Source: Paenibacillus sp. FSL M7-0420 (GTDB taxonomy: Bacteria; Bacillota; Bacilli; Paenibacillales; Paenibacillaceae). Taken from it: 64,000 nt of DNA. The translations under genes were made by a program, and so were the position numbers. The notes below the pieces were generated by a model. That model was given only the letters and a program-made list of their open reading frames with translations, had not been told where the DNA came from and did not search any database. Positions 53,334-62,040 of this stretch are shown here, piece after piece. Within the stretch, counting starts at the first letter, position 1. Every line of letters starts with the position of its first letter. The stretch is from NCBI RefSeq assembly GCF_038002345.1, contig NZ_JBBOCJ010000001.1, positions 6,944,001-7,008,000 on the forward strand. Reading direction: 5' to 3'.

Positions 53334-53690
53334 TTATTTATACAGAACCTTCTCGACATTGTACTTCGCGCGAAGCTTGTTCACGATGTAGGTCTCATAA
53401 ATCTCTCTGTCCACCGGATCTTCGACGAGGCAGACTTCGATGCGGGTGACCTCATCGCGGTGGAGCTTCATCACGGATACATTATCCTCGAAATGCTTCT
53501 TGATCCGCGGTCTCAGCTTGCGGGCCTTGCCCACAAACAACAGCTCGTCCTGATCATTGTAGAACATGAAGATGCCGCCGGCTTCGCGGGTAATCAGGTG
53601 GAAATCGGTGAATCCGTTAATATGGCTCAGCTCAGGGTTAGCTTGCTTGTAAATAATAACTTCCGGTGACGGAATGGTAATGCTGATCAT
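53334..53690 (-). CDS. stand-alone GIY-YIG domain protein
   Basis: 118 aa. GGIFMFYNDQDELLFVGKARKLRPRIKKHF is a GIY-YIG fold like the N-terminal nuclease of UvrC, with GIF for GIY and LFVGKA for YVGKA. The catalytic Glu of the family would be in REIYETYIVNKLRAKYN. It may nick or bind DNA; related proteins are often named nucleotide-excision-repair endonucleases. It is monocistronic. Confidence 0.75.
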   Translation of the reverse strand: MISITIPSPEVIIYKQANPELSHINGFTDFHLITREAGGIFMFYNDQDELLFVGKARKLRPRIKKHFEDNVSVMKLHRDEVTRIEVCLVEDPVDREIYETYIVNKLRAKYNVEKVLYK

Positions 53691-53837
53691 TAAGCTTCAC
53701 TTCCTCATTGGATATAGAAATAAATAGTATCACAGAATGGGTATCGTGACTATTTGTATCTTGTGCAAATTACCCTAGAGCTATAAGGAAAAATCAAAAA
53801 ATCCGGCTCTACGGCTTCAAATCATACTGGTTATTGA

Positions 53838-55022
53838 TCAATCACTCTTCATGGACTGATGAAAAGGACAGCCCTTCGCTTCCGCAGCCTCATGCTGCCC
53901 AGAGTCCGCCTGTTGCTTCTTCCGGTAGACGAAGCGCGGGCTTAGCTGCAAATCTCGCAGCTTGTTGTCATTCCAGATCGGCGTGGAGGAAGGCGACATC
54001 GGCGGAATCAGCCAGCCCCACTTGCCGGATACTTCCCGTCCCTGCTGCTGCTCCTGTTCCTGGAAGCGGACGAACTGGTCTGCGGCAGTATGATGGTCCA
54101 CAATACTGACCCCAGCCTGCTTGAAGGAATGGAGGACAGCCCGGTTCAATTCCAGCAGCGCCCGGTCCTTCCACAGCGAGGTATTAGTGGACCGGTCCAG
54201 GCCTAGCAGGTCAGCTACCGCAGGCAGACGGTTGTAGCGGTCCGTATCGCCGAAATTCCGCGAGCCGATCTCCGTCTCCATGTACCAGCCGTTGAATGGC
54301 GCTGCCGGGTAACGGATGCCGCCGATCTCCAGACACATGTCCGAGACAATCGGAACGGAGTACCAGCGCAGGCCCAGCTCCGTGAACTGCGGAATCTCCG
54401 GATGGCTGAGCGGAACCTCCTGCGCAAGTCCTGGGGGGATTGGGAAGTAACGGGGCTCCTCCCGGCCGATGCTGATCACGAGCGGCAAAATGTCGAAATC
54501 CCCGCCTGTGCCCTGCCAGCCCAGCCTGAGGCAGACGGCGGTGAATTCATCCGAAGCCGGATCACCGGCACGCGGATGCTCCCCGTCCCCGGGATAACCG
54601 GCATAGCGGATCAGCTGATGATTCCAGATCCGGATTGCACGGTCTTGCTCCTCTTCACTGCGGAAGACGGTAATGACCGGCCGGATACGGCCGCCGTTAT
54701 TCGCATGCTCCATATGATGCAGCAGCGCCTCCGCGACCTCCGCTACAGTCTCTGCTCTGCGGGCGTCAATCACCTCTAGGGAATGCCAGAACAGTCTTCC
54801 GATGCAGCGGCTGTTATGGCGCCAGGCCATCCTTGCCCCGTGCGCCAGCTCTTCTGCCGTATGCCTGTATGTACCTGTGCGCTGCACCTCTTCGCGTATC
54901 TCCGCCAGACGAAGGTCCCGTTCACCCTCTGTTAACCCCAGCTCCTGATAGCAGGCCGTAATGAAGGACTCCGCCTGCCGGATCAGCTCCTGAGTGCTAT
55001 GCTGTGGAACTGTGTGTTTCAT
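53838..55022 (-). CDS. nos: bacterial nitric oxide synthase, oxygenase domain
   Basis: About 394 aa, slightly longer than B. subtilis NOS. The heme-ligand Cys is in RHNSRCIGRLFW (about residue 73), and the arginine-binding Glu is in FNGWYMETEIGSRNF. It makes NO from arginine and depends on cellular reductases because no reductase domain is fused. The start at 55022 has AGGAGAGAAG just before it. It lies 47 bp after the EcsC-type gene, so cotranscription is likely. Confidence 0.95.
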   Translation of the reverse strand: MKHTVPQHSTQELIRQAESFITACYQELGLTEGERDLRLAEIREEVQRTGTYRHTAEELAHGARMAWRHNSRCIGRLFWHSLEVIDARRAETVAEVAEALLHHMEHANNGGRIRPVITVFRSEEEQDRAIRIWNHQLIRYAGYPGDGEHPRAGDPASDEFTAVCLRLGWQGTGGDFDILPLVISIGREEPRYFPIPPGLAQEVPLSHPEIPQFTELGLRWYSVPIVSDMCLEIGGIRYPAAPFNGWYMETEIGSRNFGDTDRYNRLPAVADLLGLDRSTNTSLWKDRALLELNRAVLHSFKQAGVSIVDHHTAADQFVRFQEQEQQQGREVSGKWGWLIPPMSPSSTPIWNDNKLRDLQLSPRFVYRKKQQADSGQHEAAEAKGCPFHQSMKSD

Positions 55023-55069
55023 CTTCTCTCTCCTATCCATGCGTGCCCTGCTACAGTGCCCTCAGCGTA

Positions 55070-55918
55070 TCATCTCTGCTCCAGCTCTGCCAGCCTGGAG
55101 ATAATCCGTCGTTTGCGGTAGAGCATCCGCGCAGCCTCTGTAACCTCCTCCAGCGTCTTCCGGTTCAGGTATGCGCCGAAGAACATGCCTGCGACCGGAA
55201 CGGTCTGGAGCAGCTTTTTCCAGCCCCAATTGTCGCGGTATACAGTCACTACCTCCTTCCAGCCCTGAATCCTGGAGACGGTCTCCTGGGTCGCGGCGAG
55301 AATGTTGCCGTCCCCCCCTGCCTGCAGATTCAGCTCCTTCAGCAGCGTGCGCTTCCCCACTACATCGGAGGAGGCGAACTGCATCACCTTCACGGTGAAG
55401 ATCCGCTCGGCCTTATCGGTCGGATCGTAGCCATAACACAAACCGATCTCCTGAATCGCCTTCAAGGAGAGGCCCAGGACAGCCGGAATATCGGCAGCCA
55501 GTGTAAAAATCCCGCCGAAGCCCGTGGTCGCCCCCTGAGCCGTAGCCGTATTCCGGCTCCGCTCCGCGAGCTTCAGTGCCACTGCATCCATGACAGCCAG
55601 CGGGTAAGGCCCGGTAGAGGGAGCGCCCGCCGCCCGGCTTGTCTCTTCCATCAGCTTGCCCACCTTGCGCCCGGCCACCAGATAGTTGCCGCCGTTCTGG
55701 ATGTAGCCGCCCAGTTCATCAAGCAGCCGGCCTACCTTCTCGTGGATAACCTTTGGCGTGATTGCATCCAGCAGCTTGAAGGGCAACCGGGTAATCCGGT
55801 CCCAGATCATCAGCCTATTCTGCTCTTTCTCCCACTTGGTAATCTCCTTAAGCGCGGCATACAGCATCTCCGGTGTCTCCGGAGGCCCTCCTGAACCGGT
55901 ATTGTCCGCTTCTGGCAT
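55070..55918 (-). CDS. EcsC family protein
   Basis: 282 aa with the EcsC-family core (YTGPYPLAVMDAVALKL, GFGGIFTLAADIPAVLGLSLKAIQEIGLCYGYDPTDKAERI). The protein is amphipathic and probably associates with the membrane. EcsC is linked to the Ecs ABC transporter in Bacillus but has no defined activity; no ecsA/ecsB neighbours are here. GGGGAGGTA precedes the start. Confidence 0.85.
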   Translation of the reverse strand: MPEADNTGSGGPPETPEMLYAALKEITKWEKEQNRLMIWDRITRLPFKLLDAITPKVIHEKVGRLLDELGGYIQNGGNYLVAGRKVGKLMEETSRAAGAPSTGPYPLAVMDAVALKLAERSRNTATAQGATTGFGGIFTLAADIPAVLGLSLKAIQEIGLCYGYDPTDKAERIFTVKVMQFASSDVVGKRTLLKELNLQAGGDGNILAATQETVSRIQGWKEVVTVYRDNWGWKKLLQTVPVAGMFFGAYLNRKTLEEVTEAARMLYRKRRIISRLAELEQR

Positions 55919-56080
55919 AGTTATGTACCTCCCCTGAATGGTCTCGTCATTACCTTATAACCCTTTTTCACAGCAAATGATTGCACAAGTCCCCCATTCG
56001 CCCCTCGGGTACCATCAACAGCAAACAGGCACCCCGGATCAACTCCGGGAATGCCGGTTCTCCATAGCCTGGTTCAGGCT

Positions 56081-56362
56081 TTAATCCTGTGACTCGCCTG
56101 CCTGCCCATCCAGCGAAGACAATCTGCGCTTCTCTTCCTCCAGCCTCTCTTGGACCAGCTCTACCCCTTGTCTGCCGACCGAGCCTTCCGGGGCATGGCG
56201 CACAGCTTCTTCAGCGTGCTCCAGGCTGTTCTCTGCCTGCTCCATCATCTGTCCGGTCGGATGGCTCACGGCCTGGGTTACAGCGTTATGCAGCTTCGTC
56301 ACCGCATCGTGCGCCTGATCCACCGTACTGTTGGTGCGCAGACTAGATTCGTAATGCTTCAT
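56081..56362 (-). CDS. small coiled-coil protein of unknown function
   Basis: 93 aa, hydrophilic and almost wholly helical (VDQAHDAVTKLHNAVTQAVSH; LEHAEEAVRHAPEG; ELVQERLEEEKRRLS). GGAGGGGG lies upstream. Composition suits a stress or spore-related small acidic protein, but I do not recognise a family. Confidence 0.6.
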   Translation of the reverse strand: MKHYESSLRTNSTVDQAHDAVTKLHNAVTQAVSHPTGQMMEQAENSLEHAEEAVRHAPEGSVGRQGVELVQERLEEEKRRLSSLDGQAGESQD

Positions 56363-56439
56363 ATTATATTTCCCCCTCCATCACAATGTCCGTTCTTCTG
56401 TAGGATGGATTAGGGAAGGAAATCTTATGCGGATTGTAG

Positions 56440-56640
56440 GCGCGGGGTTCACATGCGGACCGTACGGACGTTATTACTCTCAAAACCGTGGCCTTTCGCT
56501 CCATGAGGACTGGAGAGACCTTATCCCCCCAAAAGCAAGGCCGAATTGTGCCAAATGGGAGCAATAAAGGCTCTGGAGTCCGCATGGGCTCGAAAACAGG
56601 CTGATTGCTGGAAATAACGGCGCTGGAGTCCGTACGTAAC
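56440..56640. repeat. degenerate repeat units in a gene-free stretch
   Basis: The 56363-56674 stretch has no credible gene. It contains related blocks: AATAACGGCGCTGGAGTCCG, AATAAAGGCTCTGGAGTCCG and, inverted, GGACCGTACGGACGTTATT. They look like remains of a dispersed intergenic repeat. Confidence 0.5.
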
Positions 56641-56674
56641 TGAGTAGCGGAGGTTATGGTACCTTAAGCGGCGC

Positions 56675-58099
56675 CTACACCAGGAACATGGCGACAATGG
56701 TCATTGCCGTAAGACCCAGCAGGACCGGCTTCAGATTGCGCCGGGCCAGCTCGAACGGGCTGACGCCGCAGATCGCAGCGGCGGGAATGAGCGCCCACGG
56801 GATCAGGGTGCCGCCGCCGACCCAGATGGCGGCCACCTGCCCAAGGGCGGTCAGCGTGGCCGCGCCGGAGTGGATCGCGGCGGCGAACAGCCCGGCAATC
56901 GAGCCGGCCAGCGAGATGCCGGAGAACCCGGAGCCGTCGAGGCCGGTGATCGCGCCGATTACCGTCAGCGTAACGGCTCCTACCGCGCCGTTCAGGGGCA
57001 CGTGATTGGCCAGGGCCACGCCCAGGTCGTTCACGATGCCGTGCGAGCCGTCCGGCAGCACCTTGCCGAACAGCTCGGTGAAGGCGGCATCACCCAGATA
57101 GAAGAAGGCGGCAATCGGGATGACCGGCCCGAAGACCTTGAAGCCGAAGGTGAACCCTTCAATGAGATAGGCGGTAATCCTCTCTAGCCCCTGCCCCTGG
57201 CCGCGATGGGCCAGCAGGGTAACGGCAATCAGGATCAGCACAGCGGTTCCTCCGACCAGCGCGGTAGCATCGCCGCCTTGCAGGTGAAGCATGAACATGC
57301 CGATCACATCCAGCAGGAAGAGCAGCGGAATGGCGATCGCCAGCCCTTTGCGCAGACGTTCACTCAGGAGGACTGGCTGGTCATCCTCCGTCCCCGCATC
57401 AGCCAGCGGCTCTGCTGCTGCTACGGGTGAAGTGACCAGACCGTCTCTCCAGGTGCCGTTCCTCTGGTCTCTCTTCATCATCCAGAAGGCTGACACCGTG
57501 GTCACTACCCCCATTACGACCACCAGCGGAATACTGGCCTCCATCACGCTCGACACCGGAAGACCGGCGGCATCCGCCGTCAGCTTCGGAGCGCCTTGAA
57601 TAATATAATCGCCGGAGAGGGCGATCCCGTGCCCGAACAGGTTCATAGCTACCGCTGCGCCCAGCGCAGGCAGGCCGACCCGGACCGCCACCGGCAGCAG
57701 AACGGCTCCGACCAGCGCTACCGCAGGGGACGGCCAGAAGAAGAACGAGGTCACCATCATAATCAGTCCGATTCCCCAGTAGGCCATCGCCGGTGTGCGC
57801 AGGAACCGGGTGAGCGGCGATACCATCGTCTCGTTGATGCCTGTTATAATCAGAATCCGGCTCATCGCCACGATAATAGAGATAATCATTATAGTGCCGA
57901 GCAGCTCCTTAGTCGCATAGACAAAAGAGTTAAAGATCCCCGACACCGACCCGCTAAGCGTCGCCGTTGCCAGCAGCCCGAGCGCCAAAATCCCGGTCAC
58001 ACAGATCATGGTTGTATCACGCCGCTTGATCAGCAGCGCCAGAATGAACACAATAAACACCAGATACACCCAATGAATCGCAGTAAGCTGGATACCCAT
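56675..58099 (-). CDS. polytopic transporter, ion-transporter superfamily-like
   Basis: 474 aa with twelve or thirteen helices and two internally similar halves. Conserved-looking re-entrant segments are FFFWPSPAVALVGAVLLP and GLDGSGFSGISLAGSIAG, as in gluconate or dicarboxylate permeases of the ion-transporter superfamily. I cannot name the family or substrate. It lies near the secreted flavocytochrome gene, so an organic-acid substrate would fit, but there is no direct evidence for that. Confidence 0.65.
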   Translation of the reverse strand: MGIQLTAIHWVYLVFIVFILALLIKRRDTTMICVTGILALGLLATATLSGSVSGIFNSFVYATKELLGTIMIISIIVAMSRILIITGINETMVSPLTRFLRTPAMAYWGIGLIMMVTSFFFWPSPAVALVGAVLLPVAVRVGLPALGAAVAMNLFGHGIALSGDYIIQGAPKLTADAAGLPVSSVMEASIPLVVVMGVVTTVSAFWMMKRDQRNGTWRDGLVTSPVAAAEPLADAGTEDDQPVLLSERLRKGLAIAIPLLFLLDVIGMFMLHLQGGDATALVGGTAVLILIAVTLLAHRGQGQGLERITAYLIEGFTFGFKVFGPVIPIAAFFYLGDAAFTELFGKVLPDGSHGIVNDLGVALANHVPLNGAVGAVTLTVIGAITGLDGSGFSGISLAGSIAGLFAAAIHSGAATLTALGQVAAIWVGGGTLIPWALIPAAAICGVSPFELARRNLKPVLLGLTAMTIVAMFLV

Positions 58100-58200
58100 T
58101 AGCCATGCGCCCCCTTTCCACTTACAAATAGCAAGCAGGTGCTATATGCTATGCAGGAGGATAGGCCATTGTTCGCTTCAGGGACGCGCAGGATCGTACA

Positions 58201-58242
58201 AAAAGACCCCTGTCTCCACAGCACATGGATTCAGGGATCTTA
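58201..58242 (-). terminator. rho-independent terminator
   Basis: AAGATCCCTG pairs with CAGGGGTCTT with a small inner pairing, followed by TTTTTG on the minus strand, after the 181-aa gene. Confidence 0.75.
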
Positions 58243-58260
58243 TTTGCGGATTACACTCTG

Positions 58261-58806
58261 TTACCGGTGCCTGCCTGCTCTTCTGGCCCGGAGGAACGCA
58301 AGCTGCTTCAGTCTGTCCTGATCGTATAAGCTGCCCGCGATTTCCGGTTGCCCGGTATGTAGATGGGTAATCTCCTGCACTGCTGCTGGTCTGGAGAAGA
58401 CAGGATGAAGGGTAGAAGTACCGTCCCTGTGAACGATCAGGCTATGACCGGACGAGGGGTGCGGCTCGCGCACATACTCGTCAAGGTAGCCATATACCTT
58501 ACGTTGCATCACAGGATCTTTGCTCATCTGCTGCAGAATATTCGGAGCGATTACAAGCTCTCGCTGATCCCTCCGGTCTCCTGCATCAGTCTTCTTCCCC
58601 TTGCTGCCATCTTTGGCTACCGCCATAATGCGGACGGACAGACCGTACCTTGCCTTGATTCTGCGTGCCTGATCCTCAATTGCCGCTCCCACAGCCGCCA
58701 TCATCTCCGGGAAGCTAAGCGGGGATGACCCGGCGGAAGTGTGGTCCGCCTGTTGCGGTGAGCGGGTCAGCGAAGCGGCGTTGATTCGTGATATGGGAAT
58801 ATACAT
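58261..58806 (-). CDS. hypothetical protein with DUF6033-like core
   Basis: About 181 aa from the ATG at 58806, which follows GAGGAGCGTCCG; the open frame continues upstream without such a site. The middle part (LVIAPNILQQMSKDPVMQRKVYGYLDEY) resembles a small uncharacterised bacillar family. A conserved-looking first segment (MYIPISRINAASL) suggests a real start. Function unknown. It lies between the flavocytochrome and transporter genes on the same strand. Confidence 0.6.
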   Translation of the reverse strand: MYIPISRINAASLTRSPQQADHTSAGSSPLSFPEMMAAVGAAIEDQARRIKARYGLSVRIMAVAKDGSKGKKTDAGDRRDQRELVIAPNILQQMSKDPVMQRKVYGYLDEYVREPHPSSGHSLIVHRDGTSTLHPVFSRPAAVQEITHLHTGQPEIAGSLYDQDRLKQLAFLRARRAGRHR

Positions 58807-58882
58807 CGGACGCTCCTCTTCTCGCGCGTAAAGTTCAGGACAACTATTTATCGGCAAAAAGAGGAAAATTACTTATAAAGGG

Positions 58883-60874
58883 CTATTCCTTAGCCAATGC
58901 GCCCGCAGCTGCATCCTCGCCGCCAAGCCGCCCGGAGGTGAAGGAGTATCCCAGTCCAACGCCGTTGCCTACATAGGTATCATTAAATAACACCCCTTCA
59001 GACTCCACGCCCACAGCATACAGTCCTTTGACCGGCAGACGCTTATCATTCAGCACCTGGAACTTGGTATTGACCAGCAGACCGCCTACTGAACAGAGGT
59101 TGTTGATCTCGGCAATAACGGCGTAATACGGCCCGCTGCTGCCCATAGGAATCAGATATTCCTTCGCCTTGCCGAACTCCGTATCGGTGCCCGTCTTCGC
59201 TGCTTCCTCATAGAGCTTGAACTCAGCGGCAAATACTTCAGGGTCCATCCCTGCATTCTTCGCCAGCTCCTCAAGTGTATTGCCCTTGAAGCCGTCGCCG
59301 TTCGCTACCATGGATTCGAAGACTTTGTCGGCATCCTTCCAAGGCTGGTCGAGCGTGAACTTCTCTGTATAGGAGGCATAGAATTCCGGCGGCATGCCCG
59401 GCAGCTTAGGTGCCTGAATCCCCTTCATCCCCTTGGACTTCAGGGCATCCAGCTGCGCCTGCGAGACAATAACCAGATGATAAGCTCCGTTAAAAGCACT
59501 GGTATTCGCCGCTGCAACCGCCGTCAGCGTCGCCGCCTCATCTCTGAATCTCGCGCCCGAAGGGCCTACATTCATCAGGGTTGGCAGGTAAGACAGCATC
59601 ATCGGATAGCTGGCTTCAAACGGCTCATACTCCGTCTTCAGCTTATCTGTAGCTCTGGCCAGCGTCTGGTGAAGCATCTGCCCGCCGAAGTTGTCCGGCA
59701 CCTTCGCGCCGATCTCCCAGGACATCTTCAGCCCTTCACCGATGTTCTGCCCAAGACCGCCGTTCACGCCTTCGAAGCCAAAGGCTTCCTTAACCATCTC
59801 TTTATTCCCGGCATATCCTCCGGTAGCCATCACAACGCTTGCCCCTGTAATCTCCAGGGTGGTTCCGTCAGACTTCTTGGCAACGACTCCGGTCACCTCT
59901 CCATTAGCGCCAGTCATCAGCTTCTGCGCGGTGGCCTCCGTGATCACCTGTCCGCCGCCCTTCTCTACGGATGCTGCAAGCATCTTGCGCAGCAGCTCCT
60001 GGCGTGTCTCATAAGGAGGCAGCATATGAAGCTGTTCCCCGGCGAAGTTCAGGAAGGTGGTGGTGTAGCCCTTGCCGGTCAGCCAGTCATAGGTCTCGCC
60101 CGACTTCGTAACGTATTGGCGGATTGCCGCCGCATCCACGCGCCAGTGATTGTTCACGATCCAGTCGGCAATCTCCTTCTCAACTTCTACTTTCAGCCCG
60201 CTGCTTAGCGCGGCCGAGGAGTTGTAGAATTTGCCCGCCCAGGACAGGTTGCTCGCGCCGCCGATCGTCGCTGTTTTCTCGATCAGGATCACCTTCGCGC
60301 CCTTATCCGCTGCCGATACCGCTGCCGATACTCCAGAGGCACCTGCTCCAACCACGACCACATCTGCGGACAGCTGCTCGGTCTTGCCTTCTCCCGATTT
60401 CACTACAGCCTTTGTTTTAAAAGCCTCCACATTGCCGCCCGCCTGCTTAAGCGCATCCTCCACAGCGGTCAGAATCGCCTTGCTGGACTCGGACGCACCG
60501 CTGACGGCATCAATATTCAGAGTCTGGCCGGATAGAATCTCCTCCTTGACCTTATTGATCGCCTCCACCCCGATTCCGGCGGTTTCGTTCTGGCTGACCA
60601 CATTGATTCCGGTAATGACCGAATGATCGTCAAGCGTCACCTCAACCTGAATCTTGCCGTCCTTGCCTTCAGCTTCCGCTTTATAGATTCCGGCTTTGAA
60701 GCCTGCCGGTACAGCACTTGTATCCGCTGGCTGTGACGCCTGCGGCGAAGCGGACGGCTGCTCGGAAGCTGCCGGTGCGGCGGAATTATTACCGCTACAG
60801 CCGCTCAGGAGCGACAGGACCAATACCAGACATACGGTGAATAGGAACACTCGTTTTGTTGCTTGCTTACGCAT
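58883..60874 (-). CDS. lipoprotein flavocytochrome (fumarate/urocanate reductase-like)
   Basis: 663 aa. Lipobox LSGC (Cys 26), an FMN-binding domain (about 55-140) with the covalent-FMN motif DAVSGASESS, then an FAD-binding-2 domain starting VVVVGAGASGVSAAVSAA and ending VGNGVGLGYSFTSGRLGGEDAAA. Relatives reduce fumarate, urocanate or similar alkenes outside the membrane with electrons from the quinone pool or extracellular flavin transfer. Expression is likely controlled by the MerR-type protein encoded just upstream, through the promoter at 60943-60973. Confidence 0.92.
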   Translation of the reverse strand: MRKQATKRVFLFTVCLVLVLSLLSGCSGNNSAAPAASEQPSASPQASQPADTSAVPAGFKAGIYKAEAEGKDGKIQVEVTLDDHSVITGINVVSQNETAGIGVEAINKVKEEILSGQTLNIDAVSGASESSKAILTAVEDALKQAGGNVEAFKTKAVVKSGEGKTEQLSADVVVVGAGASGVSAAVSAADKGAKVILIEKTATIGGASNLSWAGKFYNSSAALSSGLKVEVEKEIADWIVNNHWRVDAAAIRQYVTKSGETYDWLTGKGYTTTFLNFAGEQLHMLPPYETRQELLRKMLAASVEKGGGQVITEATAQKLMTGANGEVTGVVAKKSDGTTLEITGASVVMATGGYAGNKEMVKEAFGFEGVNGGLGQNIGEGLKMSWEIGAKVPDNFGGQMLHQTLARATDKLKTEYEPFEASYPMMLSYLPTLMNVGPSGARFRDEAATLTAVAAANTSAFNGAYHLVIVSQAQLDALKSKGMKGIQAPKLPGMPPEFYASYTEKFTLDQPWKDADKVFESMVANGDGFKGNTLEELAKNAGMDPEVFAAEFKLYEEAAKTGTDTEFGKAKEYLIPMGSSGPYYAVIAEINNLCSVGGLLVNTKFQVLNDKRLPVKGLYAVGVESEGVLFNDTYVGNGVGLGYSFTSGRLGGEDAAAGALAKE

Positions 60875-60942
60875 TAATTTCTCCCCCTGTGTGGTTAATG
60901 CAGTCCCGTTTCTCTCTAATAGGACTGCTGACTACCGCACAA

Positions 60943-60973
60943 AGTGTAAACCTTGGTACTGTACCAAGGTCAA
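60943..60973 (-). promoter_or_regulatory. MerR-type promoter with 19-bp spacer
   Basis: TTGACC (60968-60973) and TACACT (60943-60948) are 19 nt apart on the minus strand. The over-long spacer is filled by an inverted repeat with arms ACCTTGGTAC and GTACCAAGGT (60950-60970), the hallmark of promoters twisted open by MerR activators. Confidence 0.88.
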
Positions 60974-60995
60974 TGGACAATATGTGAAACTTTTC

Positions 60996-61835
60996 TCAAA
61001 GTAGGGGAGACGCTTCCTCCGGTTCAACCGGAATATTAATCTCCAGATACGTTTTGCTGCCGTTACCCGTGCGCTCAGTGAATAGAATTTTACCGCTGAT
61101 ATCCCCGCTAATCTTATAATTCCTTGCCTCCACATATTCCAGCATGAATCCGAAGGCATCCCGCTCCAGGTAATCCTCCTGGCCGCTGACAATGACGGCA
61201 GAGATGCAGGTAGCCGGCTCCAGAACCTCCACACTGTCATTCAGGCAGACCCCGAGCTTCACCTGATCCTCCGCAAGCAGGCCAAGTCCCCAGCTATACT
61301 CCAGATCCCCTGGTCCACAGACGTATTCGCCCGCCTTATGCTCAACCCGGAAGGAATAAAAGGTGAACGGCAGCAGCTCCATCCACGCCTGAACCGTGTC
61401 TTTGAGCTCCTCCTTTTGCAGCAAATGATTCTTGTTCGTCTGCTGAATCCGGTACATGCGCGGCACCTGCTTCATCTTGCACGTATACAGGGATGCGCTG
61501 ACCTGCGCCAGCTCCGCCTGAATCTCCTGAATCTTGCCGAGCAGCAGCGTGCTGCGCCGGATCTCCTCCTCCAGCTGCATACCCGCAGCGGCAATCGACT
61601 CCACCACTTGCTCACACGGCGCGTCCTTGATCAGCCCGGCTACATCCTGAAGCGGGATCTGCATGCTCCGGTACCATCTGCTCGTCAATAGATTCCGCGC
61701 ATCCAGATCGTTGAAATACCTGTAATTATTATGATGATCCTTCATTGGCCGGACAATATCATGTTTCTCATATAACCGCAGTGTATCTGCCGTCACTCCC
61801 AGAATGGATGCAAATTCACCGATTGAATACTTCAT
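60996..61835 (-). CDS. MerR family activator with effector-binding domain
   Basis: 279 aa: an N-terminal MerR winged helix (YSIGEFASILGVTADTLRLYEKHDIVRP), a coiled coil of about 60 residues, and a GyrI-like effector-binding domain (about 145-279). It should bind the palindrome between its own stop codon and the flavocytochrome gene and open that promoter when a ligand is bound. Confidence 0.9.
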   Translation of the reverse strand: MKYSIGEFASILGVTADTLRLYEKHDIVRPMKDHHNNYRYFNDLDARNLLTSRWYRSMQIPLQDVAGLIKDAPCEQVVESIAAAGMQLEEEIRRSTLLLGKIQEIQAELAQVSASLYTCKMKQVPRMYRIQQTNKNHLLQKEELKDTVQAWMELLPFTFYSFRVEHKAGEYVCGPGDLEYSWGLGLLAEDQVKLGVCLNDSVEVLEPATCISAVIVSGQEDYLERDAFGFMLEYVEARNYKISGDISGKILFTERTGNGSKTYLEINIPVEPEEASPLL

Positions 61836-62040
61836 CAGCAGCCCCCCAGCTTACTTGATCGCATACGCTCATGCCTATGATTCATGTAATTAATGATAGA
61901 GGGTTATACCGGGAGACATTGTGGATTATGTCACACCGCTTCTGCCGGAGGACCGGGAGGAGCTTTTCCTGTCGCAGGTGACGGCGGCATGGTCTATACT
62001 TGAAAGATACGGAAGAAACTCACGAACGGAGGCGGCTGCC

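Noticed and set aside
53794..53815. Terminator after the NO synthase gene
   Set aside because: A T-run is present on the minus strand, but the preceding stem is only about three pairs.
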